Notes: a model not told the origin generated them from the sequence alone. DNA of 64,000 nt from Sphaerolaimus hirsutus (GCA_964036195.1 OZ038454.1:8804001-8868000), one strand, 5' to 3'; positions 21,051 to 33,800 are shown, counted from the stretch's first letter. Numbers and translations: made by a program.

Positions 21051-21502
21051 TGTAGTGGGCATGACCCACTGAAAACACTTGGGGCGGTGGAAATGGACAA
21101 ACCCTCCCCAAGTGGCAACTGGCCCGCGGCAACTTGCAAGAGCAAAACGCAACTGCCGGGGCCGAATAATTTGCTTTATAAAACGTTTGCGATAATTGCG
21201 ATTGTTTCTCAAATTGACACCGTCGCCATGCGACACGTGGTCGGTCAATTCCCAAAATCACTTCATGTCAACTCCGGCGAGAGCGATTCAATGAAGGGGA
21301 AAAAACACGGAAAATGAATTAGGCTCAGGGCGACTGAACAAAAAGTGTGGAGCCCGCGCTACTTTTATATCACTGCGGAAACATGCGCTGCAACGGTAAT
21401 GCATTGTCGCGCCGCCCGATTACTGCGGCCGCGCATTGCGTGACCGCTGTAGCGCGGAAATCCTACTTTGCGAAAATAGCGCCGCGGTGCGCATGCGCAA
21501 CA
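21051..21502 (-). repeat. Gypsy 5' LTR
   Basis: 452 bp, the same as the 3' LTR. It should hold the promoter that drives transcription towards lower coordinates. Confidence 0.93.
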
Positions 21503-22389
21503 AACAAGCACCTAAGCAAAATTCGAGGTCCTCAAACCAAAAAGCCAAGCTGACGTCGAAAGACCGCACTGCGATCGCATGCACAATTGACAACGCGCGG
21601 GGGGTAAGGGGGGTTGGGGAGGGGGGTAAGGGGGTGGCACGAGCAACATGAACCCGCCGACCCAATCCACCTCTGCTCGGCGCCGAATAACAGCGCAGCG
21701 CACTAGCGAGTTGCATGGAATACAAAGGATCGGGTTATAGCGCGCCGCAGCGCCGCTAAGTGCTGTGCAACGCGCGCCGCCGCTCCACAGGCGGAATGGG
21801 AATGTTGTCGCGTGCTTCCACTCACGCGGCAAACGGAAGGATGTCACAGTGGATGCAGGTATGTTACGATAGGTTGAGGAATGTGCCCAGACAATTTAGT
21901 TTTTCGGCCAAAATTTCGAGAACTCATAAATCAGCTTTGACACATTTTCAGTTTTCTAGAACGAGTCGATTTTAATCTCCGTCAACTCATATATTTACCT
22001 TCAAAGCTGATTTGTGGATTTTTGAAATTTCGGTTGAAAACTAATGAGCGCAGACGCAATGCATGGACAGCATGCAGCGGGTCGAAATTTTTGCTTTAGA
22101 AACAAATTGTGCGGAGTTGCCAGCGACGCTTTTATTGTTCAGATTTATTTTGGCACTCGAAAAATAGTTGAAAACGGAATCAGGAAATACATGATTAAAA
22201 TGGCAGAGACACCCATTCGAAGATACACAAATGAACAAGTTGCGAAATCGAGTAACCACTAGACAATTTATGAGACTTGTCTGTTCCGGTATCATGTAAA
22301 TATTTACGTCACGTAGGGTAGTCCGCCGCAATCGTTAAGTTTTTTACTGAATTGCATATTGAACTTTGGGCAAAAATCAGACGCCTAGA
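21503..22389. other. Right part of the CpG island, then AT-rich DNA
   Basis: 21,503-21,850 is GC-rich and continues the island interrupted by the Gypsy element; it contains a G-run cluster at 21,599-21,636. From 21,850 the DNA is AT-rich, with a dispersed repeat (ACTCATAAATCAGCTTTGA near 21,923) also seen near 33,610 and 36,115. No gene recognised. Confidence 0.4.
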
Positions 22390-22532
22390 ACCTGCTAAAT
22401 ACCCCGTAAATTATCATGCCAATTGGCAGAAGTCATGTAAACTGGGAATGGGAAACGATGTTTGCCATTTTACATGACCTTTGACAATTAGTGTGACATT
22501 TGACATTTTACAGGGTCTGGAAGTGGCACCAA
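22390..22532. mobile_element. Introner-like element, degenerate and intergenic
   Basis: The right arm (TTTACATGACCTTTGACA through ACAGGGTCTGGAAGTGGCACC) is clear; the left arm is decayed. It lies outside any recognised gene. Confidence 0.55.
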
Positions 22533-22849
22533 TGGCTGTCAGCGTGAAATCTCCGCTGAATGGCGCAGCTTCAAGTGAAAAATGAGGCGTGAAAATGGCA
22601 AATTAACGCCTCGGAATCAAGATGATTGTACATGTACAAAATTGTAGGACTTTATCAAACGAAAAGACTTTCATGGACAAACCGGAACAGACAGAGTAAA
22701 TAAATACGAAGAAAACAACCGCCGATGTAAATCAACACAGTTTATGTTTAAACTTAAATGGTCGTAGAAGTATCTACTGAGTCGCTGACAAAAACTTTTT
22801 AACAGCGATTCTCAGATACCTAGGTACATCATTACATGCAGCCCCTGGG

Positions 22850-23668
22850 TAGTGATGGAATGGCGCCATGGCGCTGGCGCCATTTGAGGGCGCCAAAGGG
22901 CGCCGCGCCATGGCGCCATTGGCGCCCTTATCCAGTGGCGCCTGGCGCCCACTTTCTGAAAGGCGCCATGGCGCCCTTGGCGCCCTTTCACTGTGGCGCC
23001 CTGCCCAGACAGGGCGCCAGCAGGGTTTCAAGGTGAGTGCATCGTAAATCAGAAAAAATATAAAAGCATGTCAGTGGATAGTGGAAATTCACTGGAAAAA
23101 TCGACAGAGTAGTAGTGACAATGGATGGAAATTTTCCACCCAACGGTTTATCAGAAGCTGAGAACGATTGGCCATCGAACTTGCAAACTCTTAAATCAAT
23201 GGATTCAAATAGTCGTAATTCCATTTGCATCAACTTCAAGAAAACATCTATTGAAAAATCCATGTGAAGTGAATGCATTGTTTTGTCGAACATTGCATGC
23301 TTGAACTGAATGTCACATGGGGAACTGATTTTACGCAAAAAATTGTTGCTTGTCTCGTTTTTGTTGATTATATTCTGAAGAATGTGAATAAGGAAGTGAA
23401 TGGGTGCTCTACAGTGTTGGAGAAACATTTTTAACACACGCAGTGTATTGAACGTACTTATTTATCCTGGCGCCCTTGGCGCCTGGCGCCCTAATTTTCA
23501 AATGGCGCCATGGCGCTTGGCGCCCTGTTTCCGTGGCGCCATTGGCGCCCACTTTCTAAATGGCGCCATGGCGCCTGGCGCCCTTTTTCTGTGGCGCCCT
23601 CGGCGCCTGGCGCCCACTTTCCGAATGGCGCCATTGGCGCCCTTTTTTCTGGCGCTTTTCCATCACTA
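22850..23668. mobile_element. hAT element with GGCGCC-array ends, copy 1
   Basis: The termini are TAGTGATGGAA and TTTTCCATCACTA, flanked by a perfect 8-bp duplication CCCCTGGG (22842-22849 and 23669-23676). Both ends consist of tandem GGCGCC-containing units for about 180-200 bp. The 430-bp middle is homologous to that of the copy at 30,769. Confidence 0.85.
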
Positions 23669-23899
23669 CCCCTGGGGCCCAGTTTAATTACTTTTTTGTT
23701 TAATTACGTTTTATTGGGGCGCATTTTTTGCGCAGCCCAGTCAGACAGCGAGATTTACTGTCAAAAAGAACCACGTTCTTGAATAGGCTAGTGTATTTTT
23801 TTCTGATAAAATGAATCGGGCTGCCGGAAAAAAGTGTCACGGTGATTAAATTCTGCACCGGAGTCACTGACGCTAAACGCTTGTCAAGCGTCACCATCA

Positions 23900-24154
23900 C
23901 GTATTTGCTCGAATAATTCCCCTAGGGAATTATTTTTTCGTCAGACTTTTTTGAGGGGGAACTATTCAAGAGGGTGAATTGTTCAAGGGGTAAATTATTC
24001 TTTCGGGAAATTTTGAACCATATTTTGAAACATTTCATGAAATATGCTTTATTAACAACATAAGATGCACTTTTTGTTCAAATTATACACAACAAATTAA
24101 TCATATGCCTAAAGAGGGATTATTCAAGAGAAAATTATTCAAGCAAATAGGGTA
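23900..24154. mobile_element. G-rich foldback TIR element, copy 3
   Basis: Ends GTATTTGCTCGAATAATTCC and TTATTCAAGCAAATAGGGTA; interior GGGGGAACTATTCAAGAGGG type. Confidence 0.6.
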
Positions 24155-24811
24155 TGCAGTTAACAGACAATCGTGAAAACCACCTAGGTAATTGATATCA
24201 CAATATCACTTTCACAACCGAACCTTCGTTTCGATCATATTTAGTTAGTACACCCTATGAGATGATCTCTAAAATTTTCTAACGCGTGATGGAAAAGAAA
24301 TGTTCACAATGAAATATTTTAACGAAAAAGCCGGCACTTGAAACTGTCACAAGTAATTTTTGGAGCGTGCTATGTTGCATAGCCAGCTGCCACAAGTGGT
24401 GCATAAAGCCGAAAAAAGTATCATACAACACCGTATAAGATCTAAAATACCATTAAATATACAATAAAACTTATAAATGTTATAAATATAAAACTGTTAA
24501 CTGTTATAAATCTAAAAATAACCAAAGCAAACCCAAACGCAATCACAATTAACGATGACAAACATTCTATAAAAAGGGGTAAAAATTTTTTTAAGTGTTT
24601 TTTCTAAAATGATCTAAAAAAAGTTTTCTAAATTTTAGAATTTTTCTAGAAAAAAATGCGTTTTTACCTAGTGTTGAAACAAAAATGTGAGTTTTTGTTT
24701 GCCATTGTTAGTCACCATCTACAAGTAGGTAAAAAGTGTAGAAAAAAGTCATACAGAACCCGAAGTAGCATCCGACAGGAGATAGGTAGATAAATTTCAC
24801 TTTATAGACAC
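24155..24811. other. AT-rich intergenic DNA
   Basis: I see no gene or repeat boundary here. It follows the 3' end of the BAIAP3-like gene. Confidence 0.4.
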
Positions 24812-27800
24812 TTAAACATACCTTATATTAGCAATATGCCTCAAAAATTCACACGCGTCTTTATTCTCCTTCCTAGTAGCCAAAACGTTCAACAAATCCG
24901 AGTCGCCTCCATCGCTGGGATGAATCAAGGCCAAATTGAACTGTCGCAGCGCAGCGGCAGACGCGCCGTTGTTTGAAGGTCTGCGGCCGGCGTCATTTGT
25001 GTCATTCTCCTGCGGGCAGTCCCAGACCCTGTAAAATGTCAAATGTCATGCAAAGTGTCAAGAGTCATCTAAAATGCGCAGGTGCCAAGCCCAGACCCTG
25101 TAAAATGACCTGCAAAATGTCAAATGTCATGCAGTGTCAAAAGTCATGTAAAATGGCCCGCAAAATGGCAACCGAGTTGCCATTTTGCGGGGCATTTTAC
25201 ATGACGTTTGACACTTTGCATAACATTTGACATTTTGCAGGACATTTTACAGGATCCGGGACTACCCCCTGGAAAATGGCAAACGCACGTTTGCCATTTT
25301 TCAGGGCATTTTACGTGACTTTTGACACTTGTCATGACATTTGACATTTTACAGGGTCTGGGACTGGCACCTGGTCACACGCGAAGCCGGGCACGTCGCG
25401 CAGGTCCAGGTAGGCCTCGCCGGCGAAGTCGTTGGTGCGCAGATAGTCGTGATCCATGACTACGAAGTGAAGGCAGGCCACCGGCGGCAGGGCGCCCTCG
25501 GACACGTGGCTGCGGGTGTGTGTGGTAGAGTCCACTGACTGCACCATATCCACTGACTACCATATCCTACCTGAATAAAAAACAAAAAAATATTATTTTC
25601 TCCCACAACATTACATTTTTCTCACCACCGATGAATTAGGTGCATTTTTCCTTTTGTGTAGTGCTCAGTCGCATTGTTCTTTGCGACATTTATCGTATTT
25701 GCTCGGATAAATCCTCGAGCGTTACTTCTTTTCGTGTGTATGGTTTCGATGAAGTTGCTATCACAAACGGATTTACTAAATCGAAAACTATTTTTAGAAA
25801 GGTTCACTGGCAGCGTAAAATACCTTTAAAACAGCTGTGTAGATACTTAGTAAACAGATACTGTTGACTACACTACATTGTTTGCATTAAGTTATTCAGA
25901 CTAGTCACACTTCCATCCCTCCATGCGTATTTTGAGTGCAACGTATCATTGCGCCTGGACAGAGATGTTTTTTTGACATATATTTTTTTTCCCACTTGGT
26001 TTGCATGGGGGAAATATTCAAAGAGACACTATTTTGACAATTTTGTCCCGATTTTTGGAGCGGTAGACACTTGCAACATTTTCGTTGAAATGACATGTAC
26101 TTTCTCAGTTAACAAATATCACAGAAATGCTTGATTGTACCTACACATTTGCTGCCGTAAAAATGAGTGAAACTCGTGGTTTTGAACGCATTTGAGTGTA
26201 CAAGAATGATTTGTCTGTAATCAATTTATGAATTTTCTCAATTTTTCGGAATTTCCACAGAGAACTAGTGTGTAGGGCAATTTGTAATCACTGATGAAAT
26301 TTACAATGCCCAGTCAACTCTGGGTGCAGTTACAGCTTGAGAGTTGAGACAACCTCAAATACATCAAATACAGATTTATATCAAAACTAACAATTCAAAG
26401 GTCTCCTCAAAAACAGGGTTCAAGGTTTTATAGGCGATCTTAGTCTTGACAACCGGATTTTCCGGAAAGTGAACCTTTGGTACCAACTCCACTATGACGA
26501 AAGGGTCGCTCAGGCCATTTGTGTCCAGCGCGAGAATTCTTTTCGCCGATAAAACTGCAGGGGGGTTGAGCGTTTGAGGGGTTTGTACAAAAACGGGTGG
26601 TCGGATATAAATATGTATTTATCTTTTTGGTTCATTTTTATTATTTGCAATCGATACATTTACTGTATTTTCTTGAATAATTCCCGCCTTGATTTATTCC
26701 CACGCTTAAATTATTCCTCCTGTTAGACGAGTGAGGAAAAATAATTCCTCCCCTTGGATAATTCCCCCCTTTAGGAAGGTATATGATCAATTTGTGTCAA
26801 ATTTGAACAAAAATGGAATGTTATCTTGTTTATAAGAAATGTGATCGTGAAATGAGTTGATTAAACATGCATGATAAACATAAAACATTTTAACGACAAA
26901 ATAATTCCCCTTGAATAATTCCTTCCCTTAAAGATTTCCCCCCTGAAAAAAGTCTGAAGAAAAAATAATTTCCCAAGCAAACTATTCAAACAAATACAGT
27001 ATTTGTTCCAAATAAACAAATGCGACAAATAAATGAATAAATAATTATGAATCAAACAAAGAAAAGCATTTGCCCCACAAAATACATTACAACAAACCAT
27101 CCACAACGAGCAGGTCAGCCTGCGGATTATAGTACGCGCGCACATTCAATATACCATAACGGCAGTCGGACACGTTCTCCTGCGCCATGCAGCTCGCATT
27201 AATGACGTCACAATTAAAAAATGAAATTGAGACTGAGTCGCAAAACACCGACCTGCAGCTGCACATACCTCCTATAGTACATGTGTATCAGATCTACCGT
27301 ACTTCTACCGTAAGACTGCAATATAGTGACCAGTCTTTGTCGCTCGGCCGTACTTTCCAAAGCTTCCTGTCTGAGCCCGACGCCGCCGGCGTTGAAAAAC
27401 TCATCGATAATATCGACCGCCTCCTCCAGACGCGTGTAGAACTCGGACTCTTGCTGAATAGAAAGAAGAATTGGCATTGTGCCAAGCCAACGGTTATCTG
27501 GCGATCTGGGGGCAGTCCCAGACACTGTAAAGTATCAAGGACCTGTAAGATGTCCTACAACTGTGATACATCTTAGGTTCAAAGGTAATAGTTGGATACA
27601 AAAACAGTAGGTTTGGATACGATACAACAAGATTTGGATACAGATGACACTTTACAGGGTATTTTACTTGACATTTGACACTTTACAGGGTCTTTTACAT
27701 GATACCTGACAGTTTACAGGGACTTTTACATGACACATGACATTTTACAGGGTCTTTTACAGGGTCTTTTACAGGGTCTGGGACTGGCATCTGGTAAAAT

Positions 27801-30800
27801 GCAACTGAAAAACTTACACCCTGATTTTCGTCGACGGTCTTTTGAATGAGCGACATGATCGTTTTGTATAGGCAGGTTAGGTAGCGCACAAAGTTTCGGT
27901 GCAGCAAACGTTTGTGCACGGCGGTCATGTCGGTGTCGAGCTTGTCGATCAGGCGACGCCCGGCCTGTGGCAATTGTGGAATTTGAGAATTGTGTTCAAT
28001 AGTTTTTTATTGACGCTGCGTTCCAATATTTATTATCTACAGTGTCTACAGTCTACAATTAACCCCTCGGGAATTTTTTCGATGGAGTAATTTGAGTTCG
28101 AGGGGAGTTAAATTTGTCATCAAATTATTTTGCTAAAATAAGCGATGAATTAAGTTCATCTTACCATTTTATGCTAGATATTGATAGTACATTACAAATA
28201 CTTACAATTTCGAGTATTGGTTTTCAGTGCATTTTAGCAGCAGGATTAAAATATGCAGAAACCTGGCAATAAAAAACATTTTAAATATTGAAAATTCAAA
28301 TGGTACAGGAATCATACCTCTTCAGCTGGGCACGACGAGGGTGAAAAAGCCAAATGGAAGACCAATTTCGCATACTCCGCCTGCTTGCGACGCATGAGTC
28401 GCTCCAGCGCCAGGTCGATGTGGCCAGCCACGCAAGATCGACAACTGTCGACCACGTGCTCCACTGTCGACTGCCATTGAGCGGCCCGTGACGCGTCCTG
28501 AACGGATGGGGGGGGGGTTGATCAAGGGAGAGGGTTGATTGTGGTTACGTGGAGACGTGTAGTTTAGATTGAAGTAAGCGTTAAAAAGTAGCGATGCATG
28601 TCTATGGCCAGTTGTGCACAGATGCTGAGCGGCGGCAACACCAGGGGCATTCCCGCACCCTGTACTGTAAAGTGTCATGTAGAGTATCAAATGTCATGCA
28701 AAATGTAATAGAAATTTATCAAATGTTATGCAAAATGTCAATATTACAGTAATTAAATTTGTTTTTATTTTGACATTTGAAACTTGTCATAGCACTTTAC
28801 AGGGAGCGGGACTGCCACCTGAGGCAGAGGCACAAAATCAGGTAGACACAAAGTAGAATCCGGAAAACCTAAAAATATTTTAAAGTGTAAGCGAATTGCT
28901 TAACTAAACAAATGGACAACCAGTGAACGTTTTTGTATATGAAAATGTGCCATCGTTGGTTAGACACCTTGCCATGATTTGCAAAACAAAAACAAAAAAA
29001 CGACACCAAACAAAAGTTAAAGCAAAAACGCTGAACCAAGTTGAACCCGCAGCGCGCAGAATGCTGTGGAATACCATTTCCGGTGCCTTTTTCCAAAACT
29101 TCCATTGCGGCGGTCTCTCAAGTTTAGAAGAGTGATATTTCTGCAGTGCACAAAGACGACAGTGGCTGGATGAGATTTTCTCATGGAGGGTAAATCTACC
29201 CGAAAAATGGGGCGGTGAGTAAAACTTACGCTGGGCTGGGGGCAAATTAAATGGCTACCGTAAATCCTCGATTAAGACCCCAAGGAGTTATTTTTCGTCA
29301 TAGTTTTTGAATGGGGTATTATTTAAGGGGGAGTTATTCGAGGGGGAGTTATTCGAGGGGGAATAATTTTTTCCTCATTATCGCTTTATGTATCTGTTGT
29401 CGCTGCCGTAGGCTAATATTCTTTTATAATTTTCATTTCACACACTACACTGCATTTGCAGCCCTGGCGTAGCATTATTTGGTCTGTCTGGGTTAATTAA
29501 TTGTTTTTTTTTAAAAATTGATCCGGTATTTTTCCACCCATCACAGAGGGGGGAGTTTTTCAAGTGTGGGAGTTATTCAAGGGGGGTATGTTTCCCCCAC
29601 TCGGTCTACAGCGGGAGTTATTATACGGAAGAGTTATTCAAGGGGGGCTTATTCGAGGATATACGGCATTCCTTTCGTGTAAAGATCCACGTGTGGGCAC
29701 AAACATATCCGTGTTGACTGTAAAAAAACATGACGCACATGTAAGCACACACATATTTGCTACACAGAACGAAGTGAAAACACGCACACAACCACAAAAC
29801 GCAGATAGTGTAGCAGGAATTATACATTTCACCCATTCAAAGTGCACCTACTTGAAGGTCGGCCAATCTGGCGGCGATTTCATCCAGCCGCAAGCGATCG
29901 GACATGTCGGAAGCGACGCGGCGCGCCTGCTCCGCATCGTTGATAGTCACGAACAGCTGAGGTTGTAATCAGTTGATTATGGTAGGTATGGATGTGAGCG
30001 AATTAAAAGGCACGTGAGTGGAAGCTGTGATGGAATTGGCGCTGATTATAATGTACCGTAAATATTTCCTCCCAGCCCGGGGGGTTTATTTTTTCAGAGG
30101 GCAAATATTGAGCGGGGGGGGGTTCATCGAGGGAGGGATAATCCGAGTGTTACTTCAATACAAATTTATCATGAAATTCTTGCCACTCACCTGATTCAAA
30201 TGGGCCTCCGTGAACTTCTGCCCATCATCATAGAACCCAGTGTGCTCCAAAAACGCGAACACTTTCTCCGTATACGTCTCAATGCCTTTGCACACGAGCT
30301 GCATCATTTTCTCCGTGTGAGTGGCGTGAGCAATCGGCTCGCTAAATTCAAGACGCTCCCAGAAATCGACCGATTGTTTCAGCGTGAAGCACACGTCCAC
30401 GTAGCTGGTCGACTGGCGCACGTCCGTGCTCGACGATTCGATCTGAATTTGGTGGGTATTTTATGGAATGGAATGTGGTTTAGAAATGGTAGTGGACAGT
30501 GATGGGATGGAGTAGTGGGAGTGGGGATTATTTTTTGGCTTTTTCTGTGCACTTTTAATATTCCTTTTTTTTAATTTTTTTTTTGGAATATTAAAAGTGC
30601 ACAGAAAAAGCCAAAAAATAATCCACACTCCCACTACTGATGCTTAGACCAAGTTTGACATTTTACATGGCTTTAAATACTTCGCATGACATTTGACATT
30701 TTACACTGTCTGGGAGTGCCACCAGGTGAGAAATGACATGTTTCAGATGACCTTATATTAGATGAGACTAGTGATGGAAAAGCGCCAGAAAAAAGGGCGC

Positions 30801-33800
30801 CAGGCGCCAATGGCGCCATGGCGCCATTCGGAAACTGGGCGCCAAGCGCCAAGGGCGCCACAGAAAAAGGGCGCCAAGCGCCAAGGGCGCCATGGCGCCA
30901 TTCGGAAAGTGGGCGCCAGGCGCCAAGGGCGCCACGGAAAGAGGGCGCCAAGCGCCAAGGGCGCCATGGCGCCAATTGAAAAGAAGGGCGCCAGGCGCCA
31001 ATGGCGCCAGAATAAAAAAGCGCGTAGAATACCCTGCGTGTGCTAAAAATGCATCTCCAGCACTGTAGTGCACACATTCACTTCTTTATTCATGTTCTCC
31101 AGGATGTAATCAGCAAAAATGAGACTAGCAACAAACTTTTGTGCAAAAACCGTACTCACACGTGATATTCACTTCAAACACTTTGAAAATTCTCATTCGA
31201 CAAAACAATGAATGCACATCAAATAGATTTTCCAATATATGTTTTCTTGAAGTGGACGACAACGGAATTCCGATAATTTTAATTCGTCGATTTACGAGTT
31301 TGCGAGTTCACCGGTCTATCGTGCTCAGCTTCTGAACTGTTACACGCATCTGATAAAAATTGGATGAAACATATACATCCACTCACACCACTTTGTCTAT
31401 TTTCCAGTGAATTTTGATCATTCACCGACCCGTTTTTTTTCATTTTTTTTTCATTCACGCAGCACTCACCTTGAAACCATGCTGGCGCCATTTTGGCGCC
31501 CTTTTAGGGCAGGGCGCCAGGCGCCAAGGGCGCCACGGAGAAAGGGCGCCAAGCGCCAAGGGCGCCATGGCGCCTTTCAGAAAGTGGGCGCCAGGCGCCA
31601 AGGGCGCCACAGAAAAAAGGCGCCAAGCGCCAATGGCGCCATGGCGCGGCGTCCTTTGGCGCCCTCAAATGGCGCCAGCGCCATGGCGCCATTCCATCAC
31701 TAGATGAGACGTATCAAATAGTCTGTCAAGTGGCAAGTACATTTCCAATCCAATGTGAACGTTTGAATAAAGAATTGAAAATTTGTTTGGCATTAATAAC
31801 TCTACAGAGCACTAGGTATGGTGTGAATTCCCCACTGAATCGTGTATTCCCACCATTTTTCCTCCCACTGGCAAAAAAGCTGAGAAGACACAAAAAACCT
31901 ACGATTTTGTCCAGCTCGCAAGCAAGATCGATACGGGACGTCAGGTAAACTTTGGCAATTTCCAGCCACAATTTGGCAGCTTTATCGAACACGTGATTTA
32001 TCGCGCGCCAAGTTCTCCTGTTGCGAGTCCTGCGGTTGTGAAATACCAAAATTTACCATTTTTATATTAAAAATTAACATTTGAAAAGAAAAAACGCACT
32101 GCGATGAGCATCTTAATCTGTGTCTAGCGAATTCGGCGTAAGTCACTTGCATCTCGAAAATGGGCACGAGTGTTTCCACGTGGGCCAGGTCTTTGGCGTC
32201 CACATTGGTGGCGCTCAACGCTTTCTGCGGCGGTAAAAATGTCATATTCAATGTGTGTAAAAGTGATTAAATGTGTAAAAATGTGCTTAAAAATGTAAAA
32301 ATTACCAGCTTTTTCTTTTCCCATGTTTCAGCTATCGATGTGGAACAAGCTTCGGCGTCGAGCTGAAATTGTAGTGAAAAGAATTGTTATTTAATCGTTA
32401 ACCCTCTGCTTACCCTAGAGTATTTATTCTCCAGTCAGATCGCTTTGAAGGGGGAGTTTTTCAAGGGATAACCCAGTTTTCATTGAACCAGTAAATTACT
32501 GAAATTTCTCGCAAAAATCAGAGAGAAATTCAATATCGGTCATCGAAAAGGGGGGTAAAAAAAAAATCCACTATGTAAAAGACAAACACAACAAAAACAG
32601 ACCAACTGATCAAACTCCATGTAGACTGCATCAAAATAGTCGATTTCCAGAACCCTGGAAAGGGCGTCAAACAATCAGTACAATCAATCAATTTTTGACA
32701 CAAAAACCACTCAAACACCACATCAAAAAAGTTAAAACGCACTGAGCAAATGCTTCCACGCAAACGGTAACTGCGGCTTCACAGGCGGCGTTCAAAGCGA
32801 CCAGTAAATCAGCCAAACCCGTGTATGAATCGTCGCTGTCAGACTGAGACGGTTTGAGTTGACGTTTAAATTGTTGAGTTGACACATTCAGTTGACGTTG
32901 AGGAGAAATAAATGTGCCTGGATTCTGGGTTTATGCATGTTTATGCATTCAGATTTATGCTTTTATCGCTCAAGATTAAGCTGCTCCCAGATTAAATGTT
33001 AAACTATTTATATCGCGAACTTTAACACCTATAATTGGCAGTCATACTTTTTTGAAAATTGGAAGCTTGAAACAGGAGCGTTCAGTTTTGTTCCCTCGAA
33101 TGTTTCATTTTAGCATGGTCAAGGGGACGGTCAAAGGTTTGATAGGACAAAAAAAAGAAAAAAGTCAAAATATACTCACCCCCTTGTCCTTGTCTATCTT
33201 TTCTTTCGCTCGGTAATAATACGTGTCGGCGCTCCGCTGAAAAATAAAATTAACAGATATAACATCCAATTAGATAAAATTAATTGAATCGCTGTGCGCG
33301 GCGACAGAAAAAGCTACAGATAAGCCGTCTCAGATATAGAAATGAAAGCTTAAGCGAAGAGAGGATTGAAAGGTAATTACACTTTTAGAAGAAACAGCCC
33401 ACCAATGTAAAATAATTAAACGTAAATACAACCCACAGGTATGAGTGACTTCATCTCGTCGTTCAGCGGCACTTGATAAGGCAGACATCTCGCCATTAAC
33501 TCGCTCGTGTGCAGTTCTGACAGTGTTCTGTAGGAAACGCGTGTTTGATTTGCAGGGATTGAGTCTTTGGCACTGCAAGCATTAGTTAAATGCCATTTAA
33601 CAAAAAAAGTTAGTAAACTCATAAATCAACTTTGAATGACATTTGAGTTTACTGGAATTGGGTGTTCGTCAATTACAGTTGACGGAGTGTAAAAATAAAT
33701 AGTAAACTGAAATAAGTTCAATGATGATTTACCTATGTTTACTAATTTTTGAAATTTCATTAGTAGGTAGACCGATGTGCGCTAGCATATTGGCACTGGC

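Larger units (their letters stand above)
12769..21502 (-). mobile_element. Full-length Ty3/Gypsy LTR retrotransposon
   Basis: An 8.7-kb element on the minus strand: 5' LTR 21051-21502, leader 20829-21050, one ORF 13638-20828, 3' non-coding 13221-13637, 3' LTR 12769-13220. The LTRs have the same length and appear identical base by base, so the insertion looks very recent. The domain order PR-RT-RNaseH-IN is that of Gypsy. No target duplication is evident: the outer flanks are CATGT on the left and AACAA on the right. Confidence 0.95.

Noticed and set aside
22774..23687. ORFs in the GGCGCC arrays ([12 protein letters not shown] repeats)
   Set aside because: Translation of a hexanucleotide array inside a hAT element; not a gene.
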